A stretch of 64,000 nucleotides of DNA from Botryobacter ruber. GTDB lineage: Bacteria; Bacteroidota; Bacteroidia; Cytophagales; Hymenobacteraceae. Made by a program: the position numbers and the translations under genes. Within the stretch, counting starts at the first letter, position 1, and each line of letters starts with the position of its first letter. Location of the stretch: the NCBI RefSeq assembly GCF_003347595.2, contig NZ_QCZK02000041.1:186001-250000 (forward strand). The letters are read 5' to 3'. The notes under the pieces are model-generated. The model was given only the letters and a program-made list of their open reading frames with translations, had not been told where the DNA came from and ran no database searches. This document shows positions 7,804 to 16,872 of the stretch, in pieces.

Positions 7804-9059
7804 ATTTCAGGTTAATTGTACATATCGCCAGAACGTTGCTGCTGGCCCGCGTAGGCCAGACCCTGGTTGCTGCTATTGGCGTAACCTTCAGTATTGCCAT
7901 GTTCATTACGCTGCTCAGTTTCATGACCGGGCTCAACGACATGCTGGACAGCCTGATCCTGAACCGTACGCCACACGTCAGGCTGTACAACGAGATTAAG
8001 CCAAGCGAGAATCAACCGGTTAACATGGCGCCGGAATTCAAGGACTCCTACAATTTTATTTACTCGGTTAAAGCCAGCACCAGCCGGCAGGAGATTTACA
8101 ACAGCGGCCCCATTATGCAGGCCGTAAAAACAGACGACCGGGTGTTGGGCGTGGCGCCTAAAATAATGGCGCAGGTGTTTTTTAACGAAGGCACCCTGGA
8201 TATTACAGGCTCCATCCACGGCATTGATGTTGAAGCAGAAAGCAACCTGTTTTTCTTCCAGGACTACGTTACCACCGGCAAAGCCATGGATGCCAAAAAC
8301 GTAGCCAACAGCATCATCCTCGGAAAAGGCCTGGCCGACATCCTGCTGGCGGAGGTGGGCGATGTGGTGCAGGTAACTACTGCCCAGGGCGAGCGGTTTC
8401 CGCTGAAGGTGGTTGGCTTTTTTCAGTCCGGCATCCAGGAGATAGACCGGGTGCAGAGCTATGCCTCTATCGGTACGGTGCAGAAACTGCTTGGCAAATC
8501 GAACAGCTATATCACCGATATCCAGGTGAAGCTAAAAGATGTGAATATGGCGCCGGCGGTTGCCAAAGAATATGCCCAGCTTTTCCAGATAGATGCCGAG
8601 GACATACAAACGGCCAACTCCCAGTTCGAAACAGGCAGTAACATCCGGACGCTTATCTCCTACTCCGTTGGCATCACGCTGCTGGTGGTGGCCGGCTTTG
8701 GTATTTACAACATCCTGAACATGATGATTTACGAGAAGATGGATTCTATCGCCATCCTGAAAGCAACCGGTTTTTCAGGTCGCGATGTGAACCGGATTTT
8801 CCTGGTTATTGCCCTGAGCATTGGTTTCTTTGGCGGCATGACGGGGCTGCTCGTCGGCTTTATCTTTTCCTCCATTATCGATCAGATTCCGTTTAATACC
8901 GATGCCCTGCCGACCGTAAAAACCTACCCTATTAATTACAGTGCAGCGTTCTACTTTATCGGTTCCACTTTTTCGCTGGTTACCACTTACCTGGCAGGGT
9001 TCTTCCCGGCACGAAAAGCCAGCAAAGTAGACCCTGTCGAAATTATCAGAGGCAAATAG
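7800..9059 (+). CDS. ABC transporter permease, FtsX/MacB type
   Basis: A 419-residue permease with the MacB/FtsX layout: one N-terminal membrane helix (about 15-40, TLVAAIGVTFSIAMFITLLSF), a large periplasmic domain (about 45-275), and three C-terminal helices (about 285-310, 335-360, 375-400) with the FtsX-like IYNILNMMIYEKMDSIAILKATGF coupling region. This class moves substrates from the periplasmic side or works mechanically with the adaptor rather than carrying substrate across the inner membrane. The gene overlaps the adaptor by 4 bases and is 1 base from the ATPase gene. Substrate unknown. Confidence 0.88.
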   Translation: MNFRLIVHIARTLLLARVGQTLVAAIGVTFSIAMFITLLSFMTGLNDMLDSLILNRTPHVRLYNEIKPSENQPVNMAPEFKDSYNFIYSVKASTSRQEIYNSGPIMQAVKTDDRVLGVAPKIMAQVFFNEGTLDITGSIHGIDVEAESNLFFFQDYVTTGKAMDAKNVANSIILGKGLADILLAEVGDVVQVTTAQGERFPLKVVGFFQSGIQEIDRVQSYASIGTVQKLLGKSNSYITDIQVKLKDVNMAPAVAKEYAQLFQIDAEDIQTANSQFETGSNIRTLISYSVGITLLVVAGFGIYNILNMMIYEKMDSIAILKATGFSGRDVNRIFLVIALSIGFFGGMTGLLVGFIFSSIIDQIPFNTDALPTVKTYPINYSAAFYFIGSTFSLVTTYLAGFFPARKASKVDPVEIIRGK

Positions 9060-9060
9060 C

Positions 9061-9741
9061 ATGAGCGAGATTATCCTGGAAGCAAGGCATATCAACAAGT
9101 GTTTTCACGACCCGGTGACGGTGCAGGTGCTGCGCGATATTACTTTTACAGTAGACAAAGGCGAGTTTGTGTCCGTGATCGGGAAGTCGGGTTGCGGCAA
9201 GTCTACGCTGCTCTATATCCTCTCTACCATGGACACCGATTACGAGGGGGAACTGCTGATCGACAAGGAGTTGATGACCAATAAGCGGGAAATAGAGCTG
9301 GCGCGCATCCGCAACGAGAAGATCGGGTTCGTGTTCCAGTTCCACTACCTGCTCAACGAGTTCACGGTGCTGCAGAACGTGATGCTGCCCGGCCTGAAGC
9401 TGAAAAAACTTCCGCAGGAAGAAGTGGAGCACCGGGCCATGGAACGGCTGAAAATGCTGGGCATCGACCACCTGGCCTCCAAAATTGCTTATAAAATATC
9501 CGGTGGCGAAAAGCAGCGCGTCGCCATTGCCCGCGCCCTGATCAACGATCCGCACATAGTGATGGGCGACGAACCCACCGGCAACCTGGACATACGGAAC
9601 AGCGAAATGGTATTCGACATTTTCAAGGAGCTGGCCGAAGTCCATAACCAGACCCTCCTGATTGTAACGCACGACCAGAGCTTCGCGGAAAGAACCCAGC
9701 GCATCATTGAAATGGAAGACGGCCGGATTATCAGCGGGTAA
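9061..9741 (+). CDS. ABC transporter ATP-binding protein, MacB/LolD type
   Basis: A 226-residue ATPase with every family motif: Walker A GKSGCGKST (41-49), a Q-loop in GFVFQFHYLLNEFTVLQNVMLP, signature SGGEKQR, Walker B HIVMGDEPTGNLD, and the H-loop in LLIVTHDQ. The GFVFQ..LL.EFT sequence places it in the LolD/MacB subfamily that pairs with FtsX-like permeases. It powers the adaptor/permease pair immediately upstream and closes the operon. The stop is followed within 20 bp by an interspersed repeat. Confidence 0.92.
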   Translation: MSEIILEARHINKCFHDPVTVQVLRDITFTVDKGEFVSVIGKSGCGKSTLLYILSTMDTDYEGELLIDKELMTNKREIELARIRNEKIGFVFQFHYLLNEFTVLQNVMLPGLKLKKLPQEEVEHRAMERLKMLGIDHLASKIAYKISGGEKQRVAIARALINDPHIVMGDEPTGNLDIRNSEMVFDIFKELAEVHNQTLLIVTHDQSFAERTQRIIEMEDGRIISG

Positions 9742-9756
9742 ATTTTCTGAGACACG

Positions 9757-9790
9757 GAGCAGCCGCAGTGGCTGTGGTGGCAGGTGCAGA
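9757..9790 (+). repeat. Interspersed repeat copy 2
   Basis: GAGCAGCC, then the core GTGGCTGTGGTGGCAGGTGC at 9768-9787, then AGAACAC and six T. It is among the best-matching copies and begins 16 bp after the ATPase stop codon. Confidence 0.9.
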
Positions 9791-9866
9791 ACACTTTTTT
9801 ATCGGCTGTACCGGGATGAAGCGGGTTAAAGGACTGATGTAACGCAGAAACCAGTAGGAAAAGTCG

Positions 9867-9896
9867 CCCTTTGAAGGCTAATCTTATAGGGAAAAA
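9867..9896 (+). repeat. CCCTTTGAAG...TAGGG module
   Basis: CCCTTTGAAGGCTAATCTTA followed by TAGGGAAAAA. A near-identical stretch (one indel and two or three substitutions) lies at 48405-48432, and at both places a palindrome follows 25-35 bp downstream. Confidence 0.6.
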
Positions 9897-9920
9897 TGGA
9901 ATAATAAAATAATTCCTGCC

Positions 9921-9937
9921 GCCAGTTATCAACTGGC
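9921..9937. repeat. GTT-N3-AAC palindrome with GCCA arms, copy 1
   Basis: GCCAGTTATCAACTGGC, a perfect 7-bp stem around ATC. Compared with the palindromes at 6284 and 6374 both arms have changed together while GTT-N3-AAC is kept. Confidence 0.75.
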
Positions 9938-9967
9938 GTAGCTGGATATTCCTGCTTTTGTAACCAC

Positions 9968-9984
9968 GCCAGTTACAAACTGGC
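9968..9984. repeat. GTT-N3-AAC palindrome with GCCA arms, copy 2
   Basis: GCCAGTTACAAACTGGC, the same arms as 9921-9937 with the centre ACA. Just beyond it, 9998-10028, ACCACAAGTTACCGCTGCGC and CAAACTTGCGGTA are the reverse complement of the arm sequence found at 6250-6280. Confidence 0.75.
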
Positions 9985-10090
9985 CTTAATTGAAACCACA
10001 AGTTACCGCTGCGCTCAAACTTGCGGTAGAAAATATTATTAAAATACCACAAGATCCATCACATAATCACAGAAAGGAAGAATCTGACAT

Positions 10091-10140
10091 AAAAAAACCG
10101 TCAGGCGCAGCTCATGAATGTAAGCTGCGCCTGACGGTTT
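10091..10140 (-). terminator. Strong terminator of the minus-strand gene
   Basis: An 18-bp perfect stem (10095-10112 with 10123-10140, arms AAACCGTCAGGCGCAGCT) with a 10-base loop. Read on the minus strand it runs into seven T, so it ends the gene starting at 10850. On the plus strand there is no T-run. Confidence 0.88.
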
Positions 10141-10160
10141 GGTAACATCAGAAAACAGGA

Positions 10161-10850
10161 TTAATGCCTGACAACCTGGTGCTTTCGGAGGCGATCCAGC
10201 TCCAGCGCCATTTCCTCCCGCAGGTTCATTTCAGTTTGCAGTTCGCGCTTGATCTTCAGTTCGCGTTCGCGGGCTTTCTTCTTGTACTCATTCAATTCTT
10301 CTTCCATGGTATTGTATCCCTCCTGCTTCTCGACAGCCACCCGGTTACTGCTTTTATAGCGCTGCATGGCCACAAACAGCATCACAACCAAGGCAATAAT
10401 AATAACAGCCGTCAGGATAACGTAAAACTGCTTCTGCATATCTATACCGAGCACCGACAGGTTGTTTACAGCGTGCTGGCTTTGCTGCACCTGCTTCTCC
10501 TTCTCAATATTATCGAGCTTCAGGGCCTGAATTTGCTTTTTCTGCTCCTCAATGGTCTGGTGGGCCTGTGCTGCCTCCTGCTCAGCCGATTTTTTATCAT
10601 CGATCAGCCCTTTTTCGGTTGCTTTTATCGATTGCTGCACGCTCTTCCAGAAAGCTTCGAGGGTACTTACATTTACAACTTTGTACTCCCGGTTACCTTC
10701 CCGGTAAGAATTGGAACCTTCTTTCAGGCTGTTATACTGCCGGGTGAGGGCGGCAGGCGCTGCGGATTCTTTTGTTGCCGTTTGTTGCGCGGTAGCTGTT
10801 ATTATTGAAAAAGAAAACAATAAAACCAGGGGATAAAAGAGAGTTTTCAT
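10161..10850 (-). CDS. Membrane-anchored coiled-coil protein, function unknown
   Basis: A 229-residue protein from the ATG at 10848-10850; an upstream ATG would add 13 residues before the signal peptide, so the shorter start is chosen. A signal peptide (1-21, TATAQ) leads into an exported region, a coiled coil (about 84-128, rich in Glu, Gln and Lys), one membrane helix (about 143-163, FYVILTAVIIIALVVMLFVA) and a second coiled coil (about 180-224, EELNEYKKKARERELKIKRE). Similar Bacteroidota proteins sometimes carry a tRNA methyltransferase label, but no such domain is visible. A scaffold or envelope-spanning role would be a guess. Confidence 0.7.
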   Translation of the reverse strand: MKTLFYPLVLLFSFSIITATAQQTATKESAAPAALTRQYNSLKEGSNSYREGNREYKVVNVSTLEAFWKSVQQSIKATEKGLIDDKKSAEQEAAQAHQTIEEQKKQIQALKLDNIEKEKQVQQSQHAVNNLSVLGIDMQKQFYVILTAVIIIALVVMLFVAMQRYKSSNRVAVEKQEGYNTMEEELNEYKKKARERELKIKRELQTEMNLREEMALELDRLRKHQVVRH

Positions 10851-11374
10851 ACACAGATTCATAAAGTTTAAGTTTGGAGAACAAGGCACCAGTAAACAAG
10901 TTTTAAGTAGCAGACTGAATCAAAATTCATATCCTCCAATTTCAGATTTACCACTTATAACTCAAAAAAGATAAATATATTATATTTTTCAAAAAACAAC
11001 AACCATCTTTTTTCAAACCTTGCCAAGATGATTAAAGCTGCAATTTACAAAAACATTCTTTAAACTTCATTTTACACCGCTTTCAAAACACATTCCAGCA
11101 CTAAAAAGGTCCTGTTTTTTACAAAACAACCCACCGGCAAGCCCTCTTCTACATTTTATACACAAGCAAAATACTTAAAAATATTCAAAAACACATCATT
11201 ATATCCCGGCAAACAATTACTATGTTCTGTCATAACGCAAAAACAAAACCAGCAACAAACAGTCATTAGCCTGCAACAGTACCGGCGCCCTTGCCGGCTA
11301 AAGCAGGCAGCTGGTTTGCGAAATCTATCTTACCAGTGTCGCGTACCATAGAGGGCATCCCAAAACCTGAGCCT
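10851..11374. other. A+T-rich divergent intergenic region
   Basis: Between two divergent genes lie 524 bp rich in A and T with many A-runs and no repeat copy. It must hold both promoters, but I could not place a TTG/TAnnTTTG pair with confidence. An open frame from 11291 into the MarC gene reads through the right end and is not taken as coding. Confidence 0.5.
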
Positions 11375-11989
11375 ATGATCGCAGCAATTTTTAGTTTCCT
11401 GGTTATGCTGAACCCTTTTGCCCTTTTCCTTTATTTAAAGCCTGTGATGAATGACTTGTCGGACGCCGACTTCAGGTCGGTATTTTTAAAAGCTTCGACC
11501 ATTTCCTTTTTTATTTTCCTGGTGTTTTTGCTTTTCGGAGACCTGGTTTTCGAGAATGTATTCCGCATCAACTTCGAGTCGTTCCGGATTTTTGGTGGCA
11601 TTGTGTTGTTTTCGCTGGCTTATATGTTTATTGTGCAGGGCAAAAAGGCATTTATCCAGATAAAAGGCGACCTGCATGACCTGGCATCTGAAATTGCCTT
11701 GCCTTTTATGGTGGGGGCAGGCACCATTTCGCTTACCATCCTGATGTCGGAGCAGTTGGTGCTGTGGCAGGGGGTGCTGTCGCTTGCCATTATTATGCTG
11801 GTAAACTTTTTGTTTATCATGGGTTTAAAACAGATTCGCCGCAACATGCGCTCCAAAAAAGTACAGACAGCCTTTGATAAAAACATGGAGCTGTTGCTGC
11901 GTATCAACGGTTTTTTTGTGGGCGCTATCGGGATCGATATGGTCGTGACAGGTATAAAACACCTGCTAACGGCAGCCGCCCAGCAATAA
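11375..11989 (+). CDS. MarC/NAAT-family integral membrane protein
   Basis: A 204-residue, six-helix membrane protein. MIAAIFSFLVMLNPFALFLYL at the N-terminus carries the family's NP motif, and VGAGTISLTIL in the middle corresponds to the GPGTI motif. ATG at 11375 is chosen because it begins directly with the first membrane helix; the 28 codons upstream in frame are polar and unlike the family. MarC-type proteins were once linked to multiple antibiotic resistance, and some relatives are amino-acid transporters; the substrate here is unknown. The gene converges on the universal-stress operon, 15 bp away, without an obvious hairpin. Confidence 0.8.
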   Translation: MIAAIFSFLVMLNPFALFLYLKPVMNDLSDADFRSVFLKASTISFFIFLVFLLFGDLVFENVFRINFESFRIFGGIVLFSLAYMFIVQGKKAFIQIKGDLHDLASEIALPFMVGAGTISLTILMSEQLVLWQGVLSLAIIMLVNFLFIMGLKQIRRNMRSKKVQTAFDKNMELLLRINGFFVGAIGIDMVVTGIKHLLTAAAQQ

Positions 11990-12004
11990 CTTCGATTTCC
12001 TTTT

Positions 12005-12880
12005 TTACTTTATCACCGCTTCAGAATACACCAGCCACAGTGGTACATCAATATCCATGTTATAAAGCTCGGTAGGCACACTGCCCAGGCTCAGGGAGGG
12101 CAAGGGGTTACTTCCTTTCAGCCCAAGCACCAACAGGTCGTACTTCCCCTTTTGCAGCTGCAGGTTAATGCGGTCGGCAATGCTTTTCCCGGCAGCGCGC
12201 ACCAGCGTGTAGGGTACCTCTGCAATTTCAGGATGGTGCCGCTGCAGGGAATTGAATTTCTCTTTTACAACTTCTTCTGCTTTTTTGATTGCTTTTTCTT
12301 CCGATATCAGCGGGAAGTACTGGGTAGGCAACTTGTAAACGTGCATAATATCGAGCCGCAGGCCCAGCTGGTCTGCCAGGCTTTTGCTCAGCCGGAGCGC
12401 ATGCACCGAGGCATCGGAAAAATCGATCGGCGCCAGCACTTTGCCAATGTCGAATCTGGCTGTCTCCGGAAAAACCAACAGACTGCAGGGCAGCACCCGG
12501 AGCAGCTTGCTTCCTAAGGCGCCTGTGCTTTTATCGCTCATCCGCTTGCCGAGCAGGGTTACCTTTACCTGGTACCGCTTCACCAGTTCGGCCAGGATCA
12601 CTTCTGTATTCGGCTCTTCGCTTACCAGTATTTCATAATCGGTGGCGTTGGAAAACTGATCCGTAACGATATCATCAATATTCTCTTCCACCTCTTTTGC
12701 CAGGTCTACATCCCCGAAGTACTCCTTAAATTCATCGCTTAGCTCGGATGTTTTGATATTATGCACAAAGTACACCTTGTTTACAGGCAGGCGCATACAG
12801 ATGGAGCGGGTGAAGGCAACCAGTTTTTCATCTATGTCACTCAGGTCCAGGCAGACCATCATGGAGTCTATTGAAATCAT
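12005..12880 (-). CDS. Tandem universal stress protein (two UspA domains)
   Basis: A 291-residue cytoplasmic protein with two UspA-type domains, about 1-145 and 146-291. Each starts with a beta strand plus Asp (MMVCLDLSD; VLAPIDFSD). The second ends in DLLVLGLKGSNPLPSLSLGSVPTELYN, a form of the ATP-binding G-2x-G-9x-G(S/T) loop, while the first keeps VTLLGKRMSDKSTGALGSKLLRVLPCSLLVFPE. It is the last gene of a minus-strand operon, 14 bp after a BCCT osmolyte transporter. Coupling of USP genes to transporters is common and suggests a regulatory or stress-survival role here. Confidence 0.88.
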   Translation of the reverse strand: MISIDSMMVCLDLSDIDEKLVAFTRSICMRLPVNKVYFVHNIKTSELSDEFKEYFGDVDLAKEVEENIDDIVTDQFSNATDYEILVSEEPNTEVILAELVKRYQVKVTLLGKRMSDKSTGALGSKLLRVLPCSLLVFPETARFDIGKVLAPIDFSDASVHALRLSKSLADQLGLRLDIMHVYKLPTQYFPLISEEKAIKKAEEVVKEKFNSLQRHHPEIAEVPYTLVRAAGKSIADRINLQLQKGKYDLLVLGLKGSNPLPSLSLGSVPTELYNMDIDVPLWLVYSEAVIK

Positions 12881-12894
12881 ACGTATTACGTTTG

Positions 12895-14544
12895 TTAAGC
12901 CGGTGGTACATCTTTTTTGCCGTTTGCCGTTTCAGCTTCGTGCTTCACGGCACGTTTGGCCAGCATTTCGGCAATCAGCTGCTGGTAATCTTTACGTTGC
13001 TGCGTTTTACCCAGCCTGTTTTCTTCTTCAAGCTCCTCGCTCACGCCCCTGTACAGGCTGTAGCACATCAGCAACAAAATAAGCGCGAAGGGCAGCCCGG
13101 TAATGATAACGGCTGTCTGCAGCGCCTGGAGTCCGCCCCCCAGCAGGAGTACGGCTGCCACACCACCCTCTGCCAGGGCCCAGAAAATGCGGATACCTAC
13201 CGGCGAGTCGGTTCTGCCTCCGGAGGTAAGGCTGTCGACAACCAGCGAGCCGGAGTCGGATGAAGTAACGAAAAAGCCGGCCACCAGCACAATGCCGATA
13301 ACGGAGAGAATCGTGGAGAAAGGAAGCTGCTCGAAGAACACAAACAAGGCTGTAGAAATGTCTGCCGCAACGGCTTCTGAAACAGCTGTTTCGCCTGCCA
13401 GTACCTCCCGCAGGGCCGTGCTGCCAAACACCGTCATCCAGAGGAAAGACAATAACGAAGGCACGATGAGCACACCAAGCACAAACTCCCGGATGGTGCG
13501 CCCCTTGGAAACCCGCGCGATGAAAATACCCACAAAAGGCGCCCAGGAAATCCACCAGGCCCAGTAAAAGACCGTCCAGCCGCCCTGCCAGTTACGGGTA
13601 GAGTAGGCTTCGTTCCAGAAGGAAAGCTGCAGGAAATTGCCCAGGTAAGAGCCGGTGTTCTGCACATAGGACCCCAGGATGAACACCGTTGGCCCCAGCA
13701 CCAGCACGGCCACCAGTATGAGCAAAGCAATGCGTATGTTCCATTCGCTCAGGATCCGTACACCTTTGTCTACCCCCGTCACCACCGAAATGGTAGCTAT
13801 GCCGGTGATGCCGGCTATCAGCATAATTTGTGTTGTTACATCGCTGGCAATACCCGGGAAAACGTGGTGCAGCCCGGCGGCGACCTGTTTCACCCCCAGC
13901 CCCAGGGAAGTAGCAAGGCCGAAAAGCGTTGCCAGCACCGCCAGTATATCGATAATGTCGCCGATCAGGCCATGGATACGCTCCCCCAGGAACGGGTAAA
14001 AAACAGAACGGACGGTTAGGGGCAGTTTGCGGCTGTAGGTAAAATACGCCAGCGAAAGACCAACTAAGGCATAGATGGCCCAGGCATGAAAGCCCCAGTG
14101 CAGGAACGTAAAGTTCATAGCTTGCCGGGCTGCAGCCGGTGTGCCCGGTTCACCCAAAGGCGGTGTCTGGAAGTGGTTGATTGGCTCCGCTATACTCCAG
14201 AAAAGCAACCCGATGCCCATGCCGGCACTAAAGAGCATGGCAAACCACGACGAGGTGCTAAACTCAGGCTTGGCATTTTTGCCCCCCAGCCGGATGCCGC
14301 CAAACTTCCCGAAGGCCATATACAGGCAAAAGCCGACAAAGATGTTCACGCTCAGGATGAACAGCCATCCCATGCTCGAGGTGATGCTTGCCTGCAAATC
14401 GCCGAAAAAAGCCTCGGCCCCCTCCCTGAAAACCAGCACCAGGCTGATGATCACGATCAGGATAATAATCGATGTCCAGAACACGGGACCGTTTACTTCG
14501 AGCCCCAGGGATTTTTTTGTATCGCTTCTTGTTACTTTACTCAT
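12895..14544 (-). CDS. BCCT-family choline/glycine betaine/carnitine transporter
   Basis: A 549-residue, 12-helix secondary transporter. The glycine-rich MGIGLLFWSIAEPINHF lies near residue 107 and the BCCT signature is seen as FYWAWWISWAPFVGIFIARVSKGRTIREF, with tryptophans at positions expected for the quaternary-ammonium binding box. It should import a compatible solute with Na+ or H+. The C-terminal tail (about 500-549, EELEEENRLGKTQQRKDYQQLIAEMLAKR) is charged and helical, comparable to the osmosensory tail of BetP. It lies 15 bp behind the porin and 14 bp before the USP gene, so the three form an osmolyte-uptake operon. The exact substrate cannot be decided. Confidence 0.9.
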   Translation of the reverse strand: MSKVTRSDTKKSLGLEVNGPVFWTSIIILIVIISLVLVFREGAEAFFGDLQASITSSMGWLFILSVNIFVGFCLYMAFGKFGGIRLGGKNAKPEFSTSSWFAMLFSAGMGIGLLFWSIAEPINHFQTPPLGEPGTPAAARQAMNFTFLHWGFHAWAIYALVGLSLAYFTYSRKLPLTVRSVFYPFLGERIHGLIGDIIDILAVLATLFGLATSLGLGVKQVAAGLHHVFPGIASDVTTQIMLIAGITGIATISVVTGVDKGVRILSEWNIRIALLILVAVLVLGPTVFILGSYVQNTGSYLGNFLQLSFWNEAYSTRNWQGGWTVFYWAWWISWAPFVGIFIARVSKGRTIREFVLGVLIVPSLLSFLWMTVFGSTALREVLAGETAVSEAVAADISTALFVFFEQLPFSTILSVIGIVLVAGFFVTSSDSGSLVVDSLTSGGRTDSPVGIRIFWALAEGGVAAVLLLGGGLQALQTAVIITGLPFALILLLMCYSLYRGVSEELEEENRLGKTQQRKDYQQLIAEMLAKRAVKHEAETANGKKDVPPA

Positions 14545-14559
14545 TAAAAATAGCTTAAA

Positions 14560-15708
14560 TCAGAAATAGTATCCCATGTTGATATTGAACCGCATGTGCC
14601 AGGCAGTTTCGCCCGGCGTGCCTGCTGCAAAAGCATTGGTCCATTCAGGACCAAGCCAGGGGTGGTTGTACCCGAAAGCGGCATCGGTGTAGATGTACAT
14701 AGGGCCGGCGGTAAACAAAGCGCCCAGTACATTCATGTGCGCATTTTCGTACCCCGAAATGCGCTTGTTGTAATAGCCATAGTTGTCGTAGAAGGTGATC
14801 CCCTGCAGCAGGCGGGACTCTACCGGCAGGTGATAGGCAATGCCTGCCGTATAAATTTCCCCTTTTGTGGCTACGTTATAGTTGGCTCCGTAGGCGCCCA
14901 TTTCCACAATATCGCGTGCCTCCCCGGCAGCATATTCCGGGTTGATGCGGTAGTACATCGCCTGCAGTTTTACATTCCAGGGACTGTGAGCCGACTGGTA
15001 CTCATAGTGTATGGCGCCTGCATGACGGGTACCGTTCTGCTCTGTATCCAGGTTGTACAGCAAGCCCCCCTGCAGCGACACCCCCAGCTCATGCTCCAGG
15101 CTATCCCCCAGCCGACGAACCGTTTTAAAGTCCAGCTGGTTGTTTTCCTTGTTACGGCCGGTTATATCGTAAGAGTACCGGTTCGGGCTGGGTTCTGCTG
15201 CTCCAAACACAAATTCTTCCGCACTTTTATAGTAGGCCGCCTGCCAGCGCCACAGGCCCGTGTCGTGAATGTATTTAACCCCCATATCATGGTCATCCTC
15301 GAAACCGACATAATAGGTCATGTTGAAAAACCAGTTGTTGGAATTGTACTGCTGGATACCGAAAGGAATCTGGTTAAGCCCAACCTGTAGTTGCGACTTG
15401 TCGGAAAAATCGTACTGGAACCAGCCTTGTTTGAGGAAGGCCCCGCCAAAGGCCTGCGAGTAGTGCCGGAACTCAGCGTTGAGTTTTATGCCCTTGTATT
15501 CGGACTCCACATTGATCCGGAACAAATCGAAGCCAAAATCACCGCCACGCTCCAGCTGATCTTCTTTCCAGGTAGACAGGTTATAATTGAAACGAACAGC
15601 GCCTCCTAATTTTAAATAAGGTTTTTCTTCCACTTTATCTGCCGGAAACTGCGCATGGCAAACAGCGCTAACCAGCAAGAGTGTGATCAGTAAAAGTACT
15701 TTTTGCAT
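14560..15708 (-). CDS. Outer-membrane porin-like beta-barrel protein
   Basis: A 382-residue protein with a signal peptide ending CHAQ (about 1-20) and a mature sequence of alternating polar and hydrophobic strands rich in Tyr, Trp and Asn, ending in GYYF. Pieces such as YLKLGGAVRFNYNLSTW, FRINVESEYKGIKLNAEFR and QLQVGLNQIPFGIQQYNSNNW resemble phosphate-selective porin O/P-like barrels. As first gene of the operon with a BCCT transporter it is probably the outer-membrane entry route for the same solute. The fold is inferred from composition and strand pattern. Confidence 0.7.
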   Translation of the reverse strand: MQKVLLLITLLLVSAVCHAQFPADKVEEKPYLKLGGAVRFNYNLSTWKEDQLERGGDFGFDLFRINVESEYKGIKLNAEFRHYSQAFGGAFLKQGWFQYDFSDKSQLQVGLNQIPFGIQQYNSNNWFFNMTYYVGFEDDHDMGVKYIHDTGLWRWQAAYYKSAEEFVFGAAEPSPNRYSYDITGRNKENNQLDFKTVRRLGDSLEHELGVSLQGGLLYNLDTEQNGTRHAGAIHYEYQSAHSPWNVKLQAMYYRINPEYAAGEARDIVEMGAYGANYNVATKGEIYTAGIAYHLPVESRLLQGITFYDNYGYYNKRISGYENAHMNVLGALFTAGPMYIYTDAAFGYNHPWLGPEWTNAFAAGTPGETAWHMRFNINMGYYF

Positions 15709-15828
15709 AGTTGCTTTTTTTAGTGAGCATTTGCCTGTTCAAAAGCATTTCTATAGGTTGGACGGCTTTGAGAAGGAAAGGTTGTTGCGGGAGAAAAAAG
15801 ATAAATTTTGCAGCATTCCTCAACTCCG

Positions 15829-15858
15829 GAGCAGCAGTGGCTGTGGTGGCAGGTGCAG
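15829..15858 (+). repeat. Interspersed repeat copy 3
   Basis: GAGCAGCA, the full core, then AGAC, in the divergent gap between the porin start and the ECF sigma gene, about 120 bp before the porin start and 230 bp before the sigma start. Confidence 0.9.
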
Positions 15859-16086
15859 ACTGGCTCTCACAGGCTTAAACCGTTTACCGCTAATTCAGGC
15901 ACCACCAGTTGCTTCTTGGAAACAGCGTTGGGAAAGCTCCTGGTGCAGGTGTGCTTTCACCCGGCACAGCACATCCTGCTACATAAATAGATGAATTACG
16001 TATAGCCCTTTGTCAGGCTCTACCACAGATAAATTTTCTACAGGACCGGATCAGATACAACAGCAGCAATCTATTTCTGAAAGACC

Positions 16087-16728
16087 ATGAAAAAGCAAGA
16101 CGTGCTGGAAAACAATTCGACTGCCACGGACAGCGAAGTTATCCAAAACATTGTAACCGGTGAGCGCGACATGTTTGAAATACTGCTAAGGCGTTACAAC
16201 AGCCTGCTCTACAAGATTGGCCGCTCGTATGACATTTCGCACGACGATGTGCAGGACCTGATGCAGGAAGCCTACATTTCTGCCTACCATAACCTGGAGA
16301 AATTTGAAGCACGTTCGAGCTTTAAAACCTGGCTTGTTCAGATTATGCTGAATAAATGTGCGGACTGGAAACGGAGAGCTGCTACCCATGCAACATCAGG
16401 TACTTCCGGCTGCTTTCAGGAGACAGTTTCTTCAGATGTCCGGAAAGAAATTCTGAACCGGGAACTGGGCAGGTTACTGGAAAAAAGTATTGAGGAACTA
16501 CCTGAAAAATACCGTACGGTATTTGTGCTGCGCGAACTGGAAGGAATGACTGTACCTGAAACAGCAGTAGCACTGCAGATTACGGAATCTAATGTAAAAA
16601 TACGCCTGAAAAGAGCGAAAACGATGCTCCGAAAGCAGCTGGAAAGCCTCTACTCTCATGTGCTGGTATATGAATTTAACCGCGTTTACTGCGATAGGCT
16701 GGTGGACCGGGTGTTCCGGCAGCTGTGA
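16087..16728 (+). CDS. ECF-type RNA polymerase sigma factor
   Basis: A 213-residue sigma-70-family factor. Region 2 (about 25-95) contains LLRRYNSLLYKIGRSYDISHDDVQDLMQEAYISAYHNLEKFEARSSFKTWLVQIMLNKCADWKRR, and region 4 (about 135-190) contains IEELPEKYRTVFVLRELEGMTVPETAVALQITESNVKIRLKRAKTMLRKQL, a helix-turn-helix for the -35 element. It should direct RNA polymerase to a stress regulon. No anti-sigma gene is adjacent. The next genes on the same strand are a DoxX-like protein, a GH15 enzyme and a membrane protein, which may be targets; that is inference. The C-terminal 25 residues extend beyond the family norm. Confidence 0.9.
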   Translation: MKKQDVLENNSTATDSEVIQNIVTGERDMFEILLRRYNSLLYKIGRSYDISHDDVQDLMQEAYISAYHNLEKFEARSSFKTWLVQIMLNKCADWKRRAATHATSGTSGCFQETVSSDVRKEILNRELGRLLEKSIEELPEKYRTVFVLRELEGMTVPETAVALQITESNVKIRLKRAKTMLRKQLESLYSHVLVYEFNRVYCDRLVDRVFRQL

Positions 16729-16763
16729 CACAAACCAGGGTATTGTAATAGGCGCAAGCTGGT

Positions 16764-16792
16764 CTGCTGCCCCTGCCACCACAGCCACTGCT
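16764..16792 (-). repeat. Interspersed repeat copy 4
   Basis: CTGCTGCCCCTGCCACCACA followed by GCCACTGCT, 36 bp after the sigma stop codon and 80 bp before the DoxX-like gene. Copies 3 and 4 thus flank the sigma gene in opposite orientations. Confidence 0.88.
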
Positions 16793-16872
16793 CATGACAT
16801 CCGGTAAGTTTTTTTGATAAAATGTAACGGGCCGTAGCTGCCCGCGTCTAATGAGAAAAAAACAATAAAACT

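Noticed and set aside
13028-13555. Long antisense or shifted frames over the BCCT, kinase and other genes (for example 13028-13555, 50118-50789, 22490-23236)
   Set aside because: They overlap genes with clear families on the correct frame and their residues show no domain, signal peptide or codon pattern; they are by-products of a moderately G+C-rich genome.
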